38,277 nucleotides of DNA from an uncultured Bacteroidales bacterium. GTDB taxonomy: Bacteria > Bacteroidota > Bacteroidia > Bacteroidales > UBA932. Positions 19,341 through 28,900 of the stretch are shown in pieces. The translations under genes were made by a program, and so were the position numbers. The notes under the pieces were generated by a model, which saw only the letters and a list, made by a program, of their open reading frames with translations, was not told the origin of the DNA and searched no databases. The stretch spans positions 1 through 38,277 of the forward strand of contig CALUPD010000013.1 of NCBI GenBank assembly GCA_944322605.1, written 5' to 3'. The stretch's first letter is position 1. Every line of letters begins with the position of its first letter.

Positions 19341-19345
19341 ATGGA

Positions 19346-20638
19346 CTATTTATAAATCAACCAGTTCAGACTTCCGAACACGTCATTCGCCGCACGGAAT
19401 ATGTCATCCGGCGAAACCTGCTCTATCTTAGCCTTTATTTCTTCCGTCGTATTTATCCTGTTGTACGCCATAAGGCTTTTGCCCATTCCAAGCACTTGGG
19501 ACTCAAGATTATCATTGGATATCGCCACTTGTCCCATGAACTGCCTTTTTGCAGAGCCGAGAGTCCTCGCGCTGCAAAGCGAATCCGTGAATTTTCCAAG
19601 GACATTCAAAACCAGGTCCTCGCACTTGCCGATATTGGACTTGTCGCATCCTAAGTATATATTGAACATTCCGGTATCCTTGAACGGGGTATAATTGGCC
19701 TCCACTGTATAAACAAGCCCTCTTTTCTCCCTTAATTCCCTATTGAGGGCCGAATTGAGGGCAGGTCCTCCGAGCATGTTGGCCAAAAGGGAAAACGGAA
19801 TCCTCCTGTCATCATAAAGATTGAAAGCATGGGCCCCGCATATGACATGTCCCTGATGAATTCTCTTATGCTGCTCTACCCGGAAAGGCTCGAATCCATT
19901 CAGCCTGTATTCATGGATTTTAACATCCGCGCCATTGCCGCCGTCCGGGCATTCCGTCCTTTCTAAACATCCCGTTCCTTCCCGGCGCAACGGGACACGC
20001 CTTTTGCAGTATTTTTCCACCGCCTTGTCGATAACCTTCCGCACATGCTCCGCAGAAACATCGCCGAGAACGGATACTACAATATTAGAAGGAACGAAAA
20101 ACCTTTCCGCGAAATCCGACATATCTGCGGACGTTATCGTTTTCAGGGACTTTTCCGTGCCGAGTATAGGTCTGGAAAGAGCATGGCCGGCGAAAAGCAG
20201 TTCCTCGAACCGGTCGCAGATAGCATCGGACGGATTGTCCTTGTACGATTTTATTTCCTCCTCGATTACGCCCCTTTCCTTTTCAAGCTCGCTTCCGGGG
20301 AAAACGGAATCGAACACAAGCTCGAAAATAAGGTCCAGGGCCTTATGCATATCGGATTTCAGCACCGTGGAATATACCACAAGGTCTTCCTTCGAAGTAT
20401 ACGCGTTAAGCTCGCCTCCGCCCGACTCTATCCTGTTGTTAATCGACTTGGCCGAACGGCGCGAGGTGCCCTTGAAGAGCATATGCTCTATAAAATGCAC
20501 AAGCCCGCCCTTGCTTTCGTCCCTTGTCCCGCAATCCATGCTTACCGCGCAATAAACCGCCTCGGAAGGATAACGCTTGACAGCAGCCCTTATGCCCGTA
20601 TCGGTAGTAAATATCTGCATATCCAAATTTTCATTCAC
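19346..20638 (-). CDS. M16 family zinc peptidase
   Basis: The 430-aa peptidase has the inverted zinc motif HFIEH (H48, E51, H52) and the distal glutamate in RGVIEEEI (about 123-129). The second half is the non-catalytic M16 domain, with NMLGGPALNSALNRELREKRGLVYTVEA. Length fits the processing-peptidase-like subfamily. No signal peptide is visible, so it may act in the cytoplasm. Between the halves (about 213-255) lies a hydrophilic stretch (RREGTGCLERTECPDGGNG) longer than the usual linker. It is divergent from dnaX and its promoter box ends 7 nt before the start codon. Confidence 0.9.
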   Translation of the reverse strand: MNENLDMQIFTTDTGIRAAVKRYPSEAVYCAVSMDCGTRDESKGGLVHFIEHMLFKGTSRRSAKSINNRIESGGGELNAYTSKEDLVVYSTVLKSDMHKALDLIFELVFDSVFPGSELEKERGVIEEEIKSYKDNPSDAICDRFEELLFAGHALSRPILGTEKSLKTITSADMSDFAERFFVPSNIVVSVLGDVSAEHVRKVIDKAVEKYCKRRVPLRREGTGCLERTECPDGGNGADVKIHEYRLNGFEPFRVEQHKRIHQGHVICGAHAFNLYDDRRIPFSLLANMLGGPALNSALNRELREKRGLVYTVEANYTPFKDTGMFNIYLGCDKSNIGKCEDLVLNVLGKFTDSLCSARTLGSAKRQFMGQVAISNDNLESQVLGMGKSLMAYNRINTTEEIKAKIEQVSPDDIFRAANDVFGSLNWLIYK

Positions 20639-20645
20639 AAGCGTG

Positions 20646-20653
20646 CAAATTTA
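20646..20653 (-). promoter_or_regulatory. -7 box (TAAATTTG) for the M16 peptidase operon
   Basis: On the minus strand TAAATTTG matches TAnnTTTG. Only 7 nt separate it from the start codon at 20638, so the transcript would have almost no leader. It sits back to back with the dnaX box on the opposite strand. Confidence 0.55.
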
Positions 20654-20665
20654 TGTAATTATTCG

Positions 20666-20673
20666 TACTTTTG
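20666..20673 (+). promoter_or_regulatory. -7 box (TACTTTTG) for dnaX
   Basis: TACTTTTG matches TAnnTTTG and ends 7 nt before the dnaX ATG at 20681. Transcription would start at or within a few nucleotides of the start codon, predicting a leaderless or nearly leaderless dnaX mRNA. No -33 TTTG is seen at the normal spacing. Confidence 0.6.
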
Positions 20674-20680
20674 TCTAATT

Positions 20681-22552
20681 ATGGAAGAATTCATAGTATC
20701 CGCAAGGAAATACAGGCCGTCCAGTTTTTCCACCCTCATAGGACAGGACAACATAGCAGCCACGCTTAAAAACTCCATTTTAAACGGGCAGCTTGCCCAT
20801 GCCTATCTTTTTTGCGGACCGAGAGGAGTAGGCAAGACAAGTTCGGCAAGGATATTCGCGAAAACCATAAACTGCCTCCATCCCACCGAAAACATGGAGC
20901 CGTGCGGAGAATGCGAATCATGCATATCCTTCCAGGAAGGCAGGTCCTTTTCCATCCATGAGCTCGATGCCGCGTCCAACAATTCCGTAGACGACATCCG
21001 CAACCTCATAGAACAGGTAAGGATAAAGCCGCAGATAGGCAAATACAGCGTATTCATAATAGACGAAGTACACATGCTGTCCGCGTCCGCCTTCAACGCT
21101 TTTCTGAAAACGCTGGAAGAACCGCCTTCCCATGCCATTTTCATACTGGCCACCACGGAAAAGCACAAGATTCTTCCTACGATACTTTCAAGATGCCAGG
21201 TCTACGACTTCAACAGGATAACGGTGCCCGACATCGTGAGGAACCTGTCGGACATAGCTGAAAAGGAAAATATAAAGATCGAAAACGACGCCTTGCACAT
21301 AATCGCGTCCAAAGCGGACGGAGCGATGAGGGACGCCCTTACGCTGTTCGACCAGATGGTAGCTTTCTGCGGAAGGGACATAAAATACGCCGACGTCATC
21401 AAAAACCTGAACATACTCGACTACGAATATTATTTCAGGTTCATAGACTTCATACTTGAAAGCAAGCATGTCGAATGCCTGCTGCTTCTCGACGAGATAA
21501 TAGAAAAAGGGTTCAGCCCGCTTATATTCATGTCAGGACTAAGCTCGCACATAAGGGATCTCATAGTAAGCAAGAACCAGGAATCCGCAAGGCTTCTCGA
21601 AGTACCGGAAGGACTTCTGCAAGGCTATGTGCAGCAAGCGGAAAAATGCAGCATCCCTTTCCTGTACAATGCATTGTCCATCACTACATCGGCCGAAGCC
21701 GGATACAGGCAGTCCTCGAACAAAAGGCTGCATATGGAATTCGCATTGATAAAGCTTTGCATGACGGCTTCGGGCGACACGGCAGCCATGTCGGCAACAT
21801 CGAATCATCCGCAAGCCCGCGCAGCAACGCAGGCGCAGCCGGACGGCAAATATCCAAACCCGCAAAGCCGCAACATCCATGACAGTTCCGATCGCGCCGC
21901 CAATACGGCACCGACAAAGGAAACCGATGCAGGCGGCGCAGGGCAATGCAAATCCGCGCAGGCCGGAGACGGAACTCGGGCGGCAGCGGAAGGAATCCCG
22001 ACAGGCGCACGGACAAACGGGACAGAACCAGGAAACGTGTCCGGCCCTCAGCCCGCATTCCCGAAAACAGGCCCGGCGAAAATGCCGCAGCACGGGCTTT
22101 CCCTTAAAGAGCTGAGCAAGCTCGCCGAAAAAAAGATACTGGCCACATCCCAGGACACTTCCGACATAACCGGCAACGACCCCGTGACTGTCGAAAACCT
22201 TGAAAGGGCATGGATGGAAATGTCGGCAGCGGAAAGGGCGCCAAGGCTGTCAAGCACGCTGGCCCGCAACAAGCCCGAACTCGCAGAAGACGGGACCACA
22301 GTCATATTCAGGGTAAGCAACAGTGTCCAAAAAAGCTGGATAGAGGACAATTGCCTTGCAAGGCTACAGAATTTCCTCCAGAGAAACCTCAACAACGTAT
22401 CGATAAAATTGAAAATAGAGCTGAAAGAATCCGAACGATTCGATGACGGCGCGCGAAGGCTGTACATGCCGAACGAAAAAGCGAAATTCATGATCGAGCA
22501 GAACCCGGAACTGAACGAACTGAGAAAAGATCTCGACCTGGAAATAAAATAA
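20681..22552 (+). CDS. dnaX: DNA polymerase III subunit gamma/tau
   Basis: The 623-aa clamp-loader ATPase has Walker A GPRGVGKT (46-53), four zinc-binding cysteines (C65, C75, C78, C81), Walker B IIDEVHML (126-133), and an SRC arginine-finger motif (170-172). The family N-terminus IVSARKYRPSSFSTLIGQ fixes the start at 20681; the frame stays open further left but that part is antisense to the M16 peptidase gene. Residues of about 370-470 form an Ala/Gly/Pro/Thr-rich linker before a C-terminal tau-like domain. No slippery A-run for a programmed frameshift was noticed. lptB follows after 44 nt. Confidence 0.93.
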   Translation: MEEFIVSARKYRPSSFSTLIGQDNIAATLKNSILNGQLAHAYLFCGPRGVGKTSSARIFAKTINCLHPTENMEPCGECESCISFQEGRSFSIHELDAASNNSVDDIRNLIEQVRIKPQIGKYSVFIIDEVHMLSASAFNAFLKTLEEPPSHAIFILATTEKHKILPTILSRCQVYDFNRITVPDIVRNLSDIAEKENIKIENDALHIIASKADGAMRDALTLFDQMVAFCGRDIKYADVIKNLNILDYEYYFRFIDFILESKHVECLLLLDEIIEKGFSPLIFMSGLSSHIRDLIVSKNQESARLLEVPEGLLQGYVQQAEKCSIPFLYNALSITTSAEAGYRQSSNKRLHMEFALIKLCMTASGDTAAMSATSNHPQARAATQAQPDGKYPNPQSRNIHDSSDRAANTAPTKETDAGGAGQCKSAQAGDGTRAAAEGIPTGARTNGTEPGNVSGPQPAFPKTGPAKMPQHGLSLKELSKLAEKKILATSQDTSDITGNDPVTVENLERAWMEMSAAERAPRLSSTLARNKPELAEDGTTVIFRVSNSVQKSWIEDNCLARLQNFLQRNLNNVSIKLKIELKESERFDDGARRLYMPNEKAKFMIEQNPELNELRKDLDLEIK

Positions 22553-22596
22553 CACTGCAAAAGCATATTGCGAACAATAACGGAAACTATAAGCAA

Positions 22597-23352
22597 ATGA
22601 AATTATACTGCAAGGACCTCATAAAGAAATACGGAATAAGGACAGTCGTAAAAGGCGTATCGTTCAATGTGGAACAAGGCGAAATCGTAGGGCTTCTCGG
22701 TCCTAACGGAGCAGGAAAGACCACAAGTTTCTACATGATAACCGGACTGATAAAGCCGAACGGAGGACAGATTTTCCTCGACGACGAGGAAATCACCAAT
22801 CTCCCGATGTACAAACGCGCCCAAAAGGGACTTGGATACCTTGCGCAGGAAGCGTCCGTGTTCAGGAAACTTAGCGTCGAAGACAACATAATGTCCGTAA
22901 TGGAATTGTCCGACCTCACCAAGGCCCAGAGAAAGGAAAGGCTCGAAATGCTCATCAACGAATTCAGCCTCCAGAAAGTAAGGAAAAGCTACGGCATACA
23001 GCTTTCGGGAGGAGAACGCAGAAGATGCGAAATCGCGCGTTCTCTCGCCATAGACCCGAAATTCATATTGCTCGACGAACCGTTCGCAGGAGTGGACCCT
23101 ATCGCCGTCGAAGACATACAGCACATAATAGCAAAGCTGAAAACAAAGAATATCGGAATTATCATAACCGACCACAACGTGCATGAGACTTTGGCGATAA
23201 CCGACCGCGCATACCTGCTGTTCGACGGGCGAATACTCGAAAGCGGCACGCCTGAAATGCTGGCAAACAACCCGGAAGTACGAAAGAAATATCTCGGACA
23301 GAATTTCGAACTGAGAAAAGCGGTACTGCGCAAAAGGGACGGGGAAGAATAG
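22597..23352 (+). CDS. lptB: LPS export ABC transporter ATP-binding protein
   Basis: The 251-aa ATPase drives extraction of lipopolysaccharide from the inner membrane with LptF/LptG. Walker A GPNGAGKT lies at 35-42, the signature LSGGE at 136-140, Walker B FILLDEP at 156-162, and the switch histidine is H193 in ITDHNV. FAGVDPIAVEDIQ and the IGIIITDHNV segment are characteristic of LptB. It follows dnaX by 44 nt and is likely co-transcribed. No other lpt gene is in the window. Confidence 0.93.
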   Translation: MKLYCKDLIKKYGIRTVVKGVSFNVEQGEIVGLLGPNGAGKTTSFYMITGLIKPNGGQIFLDDEEITNLPMYKRAQKGLGYLAQEASVFRKLSVEDNIMSVMELSDLTKAQRKERLEMLINEFSLQKVRKSYGIQLSGGERRRCEIARSLAIDPKFILLDEPFAGVDPIAVEDIQHIIAKLKTKNIGIIITDHNVHETLAITDRAYLLFDGRILESGTPEMLANNPEVRKKYLGQNFELRKAVLRKRDGEE

Positions 23353-23424
23353 CCGTACTGCACAGGCCCGCCATTGCCGGTTTCCATGGCATAATAAACA
23401 GGCAAGAAAGCATAAAAACAAATA

Positions 23425-23456
23425 TTCCCCGCAAGTATTGCATGACTTGCGGGGAA
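23425..23456. terminator. Intrinsic terminator serving lptB and tRNA-Thr
   Basis: TTCCCCGCAAGT (23425-23436) pairs perfectly with ACTTGCGGGGAA (23445-23456), loop of 8 nt. On the minus strand a T-rich stretch follows, so it fits as the 3' end of the tRNA transcript. In the plus direction it lies 72 nt after the lptB stop with a weaker T-run. Confidence 0.75.
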
Positions 23457-23471
23457 CTTCTTTAATATCCG

Positions 23472-23545
23472 AGCCGATGGGGGGATTCGAACCCTCGACC
23501 TGCTGCTTACGAAGCAGCCGCTCTAACCACCTGAGCTACATCGGC
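23472..23545 (-). tRNA. tRNA-Thr, anticodon CGU
   Basis: The 74-nt cloverleaf (with discriminator U) has acceptor stem GCCGATG/CATCGGC, D-stem GCTC/GAGC, anticodon stem GCTGC/GCAGC and loop TTCGTAA. The anticodon CGU reads ACG threonine codons. The T-loop TTCGAAT is normal, but the T-stem pairs GAGGG with CCCCC, giving one A-C mismatch. CCA is not encoded (the following bases are CGG) and must be added afterwards. Confidence 0.93.
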
Positions 23546-23696
23546 AATATATCATGGAAACATATATTCGCCTCTGCGAAAACACCGGCCGGAACTATTT
23601 ATTTTTGCCATCCTTCCTCAGGACCGGCTTCATCCTGCCCGACTGTCCGAAACCTTAAAGATCCGCGACAAAGCCTCTGTTTTCCATTTCGGATTG

Positions 23697-23704
23697 CAAA
23701 AGTA
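23697..23704 (-). promoter_or_regulatory. Possible -7 box (TACTTTTG) upstream of the tRNA
   Basis: On the minus strand TACTTTTG matches TAnnTTTG. It is about 150 nt upstream of tRNA-Thr. It could drive the tRNA precursor or a short RNA. No -33 TTTG is found at the usual distance. Confidence 0.3.
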
Positions 23705-23781
23705 TAAAAAATATGGATATTCCCATAAAATATTTTCCAATTTCCATTAATTTGCTGCCTGAACATGCGGCAATCCGCAGA

Positions 23782-25935
23782 CTATTCCAAAACCCATTCC
23801 GAGAAATCGGAATCTATCTGGAATATGGTAACGCCCAAACGTTTTAAATGCTCTATGTCGCGCATAGCCCCGTCAAACGGATCTTCATTGACATAATGCG
23901 CGATATTGACAGACGCGCAAATATCTATGCCATTCTTCTGGCACCACTTCACGCTTTCTCCGTTGATGCGGTTTCCGTGATCGAACAGATAATAGCGGGA
24001 CGCCACATTCTCGCCTGAACGGATTCTGCGATCCATGTCAGGAATTTCGCTAATCCTGAACCCGTACTTTCCTTCTCCGAAATACGGTTCAACGTCATTT
24101 CTTATAAAAAATGCCGATTCTGCAAGCCCGTAACGCGACATTATGCTGGAAATGGAATCGCAATACCACCCTGTAAGGGAATCCGCCTTAATATCCACCA
24201 TTATTCTCGTCTTTCCCTCGCACATTCTGCAAACATCCTCGAAAGAAAGCGGGGAATATCCTCCTTTCAAAGCCTTAAGTTTCCTGATTTGCGACATATC
24301 CATATCGGAAATACGGCCTTCAACGCCATAAATTCTTTTCAAAGACCGGTCGTGATGGCAGACAAGATTGCTGTCGGCTGTCGGATAGACATCTATCTCA
24401 AGCATATAATATCCTTCCTCTATCGCGGCCTTTATGCTTTCCGGGTCATATTCGGCATATTTTTTCCCAACGATGCCGCCCCTGTGCGCGATTAATTTAT
24501 ATCCGGCCTCCACTGCATGCTGCGGAGAGGAATTCTTGACGGCTTTCGTTCCATATTCCCATATTCCGGTAACATAAGGGTCGTCCGTCTCATGATTAAG
24601 GGTATAAACCATATATGATTTCCCTCCTGGACGGACTCTCAACACGATATGGCCTTTAAAAGACTCGTAGCTGTTTTCTAACAATTCGCCTATTACAATA
24701 CGGTTGCTCTCAAGCATATTGGTGGAAAAAATCGACCTGTCATCCGGCCATATTTTCCTGGAGGTCATCCTCAACAATGCCTCATGGCCGGGATGATCGG
24801 ACGACCACACTTCCTGAATAATGACACGTGGCATTAGCACTGAAAGATAATATGCGCTCATGGCATCCCTGTTCGCATGATGATTGGCCGTTGCGACATC
24901 AACCTCCCCGACAGCGTCTGCGACGATGGACTCGACATCCCACCAATCAGGCCTCAGTTCATATTCGGGTTGCTCTCCCGGTATGTCCGCTCCCATGAAA
25001 AAACGGAAATCGCCGTATTCCAAAAGAATGCCGCATGAAAGATGATTTTCGCCCGGTAAAGCGTGAATGTCGGCATTTCCGTTTTCCAATTCGTCAAAAT
25101 CAACTCCTTCAGGCATTCTGGAAACGATTCTCCCGTGCGACCACGCCATTCCGTTACCGGATATGTTCGTTATTCTGAAATCGCCATAAGCAGACGGATT
25201 GCGCAACATTGCAAACTGATCTGATGAACCGAGAACGAACGCCTCATGCTTCATCTTCCTTGACGGGACGGATTCCCTTTCCGTTCCTTCCCGTACAACA
25301 TCTTCAGAACCAAAAACATGGCAATCTATGAAATCAAAATAATTCGCGAGAGTCCTGTCGTGCTTATCGGCGAATTTTCTCATGTCAAACGGATAAGACC
25401 AACCTCTGTCTACTATCTTGCCGAAACCTATCAGTTCTCCCACTCCAGTTATGCCCGTAAGATAATACTTTCCCGTTTCAGACATGGGAACACCTGGATA
25501 CACCGAACCGTAATGGTCACCATGATAATGAGTGACAAATGCATAATCAATCCCGCACGTATCGTTTTTCTCCGAAAGAAGCCTGTCTATATAAAACGCC
25601 TGCCACTGGTAACCGTGTCTGCTATAATCAGGATACCGCCTTGTATTGCGCGGAGACTGCACGCGAGGAGAAGTCGGATCCTCCTCTCCGGCATCCACGA
25701 GCATGGTCGTGCCGTCGGGCATGATTACGAATGCGCAGTTTCCACATCCTGTAGAAATAAAATGCACGTCAAGATAACCCTCGCTCCACTTCGGCATATA
25801 ACGGTTTCCTGATGTTCCTGATTCGAAAAGTTCCTCTTTGGCCTTTGACCGCTCTTGATGCGCAGCCGCGCACGGCTGCACTGAAAAAAAATCTATAAAA
25901 ATCAATAAGCTAAATAAATATATTCTTTTCGCCAT
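23782..25935 (-). CDS. Secreted metallo-beta-lactamase fold / GDPD fusion protein
   Basis: The 717-aa protein has an N-terminal signal peptide (about 1-25). Residues 53-440 form a ComEC-like metallo-beta-lactamase domain: LDVHFISTGCGNCAFVIMPDG and LVDAG, the metal motif HYHGDH (136-141), MGAD with D317, and NHHAN (H352). Residues 480-717 form a glycerophosphodiester phosphodiesterase domain: LIAHRGG (481-487), DPESIKAA, EIDVY (E513, D515), HHD near 527-529 and MVDIKAD. Both domains keep their metal-binding residues, so both are probably active. Each fold cleaves phosphodiesters or related bonds, which suggests stepwise hydrolysis of an extracellular phosphodiester substrate. It follows the TonB-dependent receptor gene by 18 nt. 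The natural substrate is not known to me. Confidence 0.85.
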   Translation of the reverse strand: MAKRIYLFSLLIFIDFFSVQPCAAAHQERSKAKEELFESGTSGNRYMPKWSEGYLDVHFISTGCGNCAFVIMPDGTTMLVDAGEEDPTSPRVQSPRNTRRYPDYSRHGYQWQAFYIDRLLSEKNDTCGIDYAFVTHYHGDHYGSVYPGVPMSETGKYYLTGITGVGELIGFGKIVDRGWSYPFDMRKFADKHDRTLANYFDFIDCHVFGSEDVVREGTERESVPSRKMKHEAFVLGSSDQFAMLRNPSAYGDFRITNISGNGMAWSHGRIVSRMPEGVDFDELENGNADIHALPGENHLSCGILLEYGDFRFFMGADIPGEQPEYELRPDWWDVESIVADAVGEVDVATANHHANRDAMSAYYLSVLMPRVIIQEVWSSDHPGHEALLRMTSRKIWPDDRSIFSTNMLESNRIVIGELLENSYESFKGHIVLRVRPGGKSYMVYTLNHETDDPYVTGIWEYGTKAVKNSSPQHAVEAGYKLIAHRGGIVGKKYAEYDPESIKAAIEEGYYMLEIDVYPTADSNLVCHHDRSLKRIYGVEGRISDMDMSQIRKLKALKGGYSPLSFEDVCRMCEGKTRIMVDIKADSLTGWYCDSISSIMSRYGLAESAFFIRNDVEPYFGEGKYGFRISEIPDMDRRIRSGENVASRYYLFDHGNRINGESVKWCQKNGIDICASVNIAHYVNEDPFDGAMRDIEHLKRLGVTIFQIDSDFSEWVLE

Positions 25936-25953
25936 GTTTTATTCCATTAAAAC

Positions 25954-28900
25954 TTAAAATCTGAACTTTACCGAAAACTGAACCCTGTAAGGATCGCTCA
26001 CCTGATATCGCAACTTGCCTGCATCCCTGTTGATTTGGTAGGTATATTTCTTAGTCGCCGCATCGAAGCCTGTTATATTGTACAAATTGGTATTGCTAAC
26101 GTAATAATATCCGCCCCATTTGTAATTCAACAGGTTAAGCAAATTGAAAATATCCACCCTTAAATCTATGAAATACTTCTTGTTTATCGCGAATGTCTTC
26201 GCTATGCTGACATCGAGCTTGAACCTGAAAGGATGAAGGCCTCCGTTGTTAGGAGCGAATTTCCCTTTGTTTTCCTCAAGGAATCTCCTGTACTGAGGGC
26301 TGGTGTGATCATAAACGTACTGCAAATCCTCTCTCATGGAAGCAGGGCAAGTGGCAGGATCGAATATGAACGACAGATCCTTGTTCGCGCTGTATGAAGT
26401 AAGGTCCCCGTTTTGGTCCGTATTTACAACGGAGGTAAATCTGTCCCATTGGTAAGCAATCGCATTTAAGCTAAGGGAAAAACCTTTTACAGATGGAGAA
26501 AGGAATGTAAACACTATCTTGTGGCGCATATCGTCCGAATCATACCATCCGGCCGCCAGATCCTTGTATGCGAGATACGAGGTCGTCGTATAAAACATGT
26601 CCTGAGGATTTCCTGAAGTATATTCCACCCCTCCCTTAGACTGGCCGTAGGTATACGACGCCCTTATTTCACCGTCAAGTATCTTATATCCTGTCTCAAT
26701 CACGGCATTCCAGCTTGTATTCGCCCAATCCGCATTGGTAAACATAAGCACTTCATTGAACCGTGCCGACTTGCGCGCATCGTTATAATCGGCCATGCCG
26801 TTTGGAAGAACCTGGGACGGGTCCACGTATATTCCTCTTCCTCCTTCTTCATCGACAGTAAAAACAGGCTCGTCTTTCAGATTCATGTTCTGAAGCATGT
26901 AATTATATTTTGTCCTGTTATAATAAAGCCCGAGCGTCACGAACCAGCTGTCATTGAAAAATCTCGTATAGCTTATATTCGTCTTGAATGTGACAGGGAC
27001 TTTCAGGTTCTTGTCTATCAAATGCACAGCATTTGGAATGTCGTCAAGATTCATTGACGAATGAGCCAGCCAGTTATCATATCCGGGAACATTGCTGAAA
27101 CTTTCATAATAGGACTTCCAGTCGGCCTCAGGCATATTTGGATCGCCTTTGCGTACAGAAACAGACTTAAAGTTCCCTGCATTGTTGATAAGGCTGAAAG
27201 AAAGAGCCTGCGTTGTAAATTCGCTGACGAACCATCCGGCACCTGCCTTGAGGATATCAGTGCCTTTGCCGCCTATGTCCCATGAAGCGTAAAGGCGCGG
27301 CTGTATGTTGTTTGCGTCTATAGGGGAAACATCGCTTCTGAGTCCGAGTTCGGATTCGAGAAGAGGGTCTGCCTTAGGTTTTGTCGGAAGCCATGTAAGA
27401 TCGTACCGCAAACCTGCTGTTATCGACACGTCCCTGTGGGGATTGTACGAAACTTCGCCATAAATTCCTCCTGTAAATATCTTGGGTTTTACGAAACCTC
27501 CAGCCCCTTCGCCGACAGGCACTTTCCTATTGAATTCGTCTGGAGAATTATTCAACAGGTTTTCAAGCGAGTAATAAACGAATTCTCCTTGCTGGTAATG
27601 AGTAAGCAAGTCGTTTATGCAGTCAAGTTGCAAATCCACGCCGAAAAGCATCTTGAATTTCCCAGCGACATATGTAAGATTGTCCGTAAGCTGATAAGAC
27701 GTGGAAGATATTATTTCCGGAGCCCAGTACTGGTTCCCGAAGACCACGTTTTTCTCCTGCGTCATTCCGTTAGGAAGCTCCGATTGCACCTTCACTACTC
27801 CGACAGGAACTCTCGGATACACGTTATTTCCTGTCCTGTATATATCCAGAACTCCTATCTTCAAATCATTCATAAGCCTGTTGCTGAACCTGGATTTAAG
27901 GTTCAGCATATAATTGTTGTCCCTTGAATGCCCTTTGTATTGTGTCGAAAACAAGCCGCCGCCCGGAGCTTTGTCTGGCTGGAGATACAGATGATAGCTG
28001 AATCTCCCCGTCAGCGTATGCTTGTCGTTTATCCTCCAGTCTATGCGGGCAAGAGCGTTTTCCGTTACACGATTCACATTCATCGACCCGTATTGCTTTA
28101 TGTCAGGAACTCCGAATTCGTTCACAAGGTGATTGCAAAGGATATCCATATTTTCCTTTGTTATCCCGAGCATGTTTTCCGCATCTTCGAGATTGACCCC
28201 GGATGATTCGAAATCCCACAATCTCCACGGCTTTTGCTCCACATACCTGTCATACAGGGCAAAAAAATGAAGCTTGTTCTTGACTATAGGGCCGCCGAGA
28301 CTCGCTCCGAACTGGTAAATGTTGTTTTCCCCCTTGTCTCCTTTTTTATATTCGTCTCCGTCCTTGACCACAGTAGCTCCGGCAAGGGCTCCTCCAGTGT
28401 AATATCCCCACACCGAACCGTGGAATTCATTTGTTCCGCTCTTGGTCACAGCCTTTATGGTACCCGCACCGCCTCTTCCATCCGCAACGCTATACGTATT
28501 GGTCACGACCTCAAATTCCCTTATGGCTTCCATCGAAACAGGAAACGCTCCTTCTCCCTCCGATCCGTAAAGCAGGGAACGGTTCGTCACCCCATCGAGA
28601 GTAATTCCCCTCATATTCTGTTTCGCCCCGGCTATGTTCGTGCCTCGCGTAAGAGGAGACAATTCCGCGAATGACATATAGCTGCGCGACGAGGAAGGAA
28701 GCCTTGACATAATATTGTCGTCTATCTTTACCGACGACCCCACGCGGTCTCTCGCCGATTTGTAGGAAAAACCCTGCACGACGACCTCGTCTATTTTCAT
28801 TGATTCCTCTTTCATGACCACATCCCTAAGCACGATATGGTCGCTCATGTTCAGCTGGTAACCGTTGAATACCCTTTCGGTATATCCTATAAAAGTGAAC

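Larger units (their letters stand above)
23353..23781. other. 429-nt gene-free spacer holding terminator and tRNA
   Basis: Between lptB and the MBL/GDPD gene the only recognisable elements are the terminator at 23425-23456, the tRNA at 23472-23545, a perfect 7-bp AT hairpin just 5' of the tRNA (23546-23568) and a possible minus-strand promoter box at 23697-23704. I see no protein gene here. Confidence 0.6.

Noticed and set aside
20045..20680. Upstream extension of the dnaX frame
   Set aside because: It is antisense to the M16 peptidase gene; the conserved DnaX N-terminus and the promoter fix the start at 20681.
23655..23687. Ten-codon minus-strand frame behind the TACTTTTG box at 23697
   Set aside because: Too short and without any supporting signal beyond the box; it may be chance.
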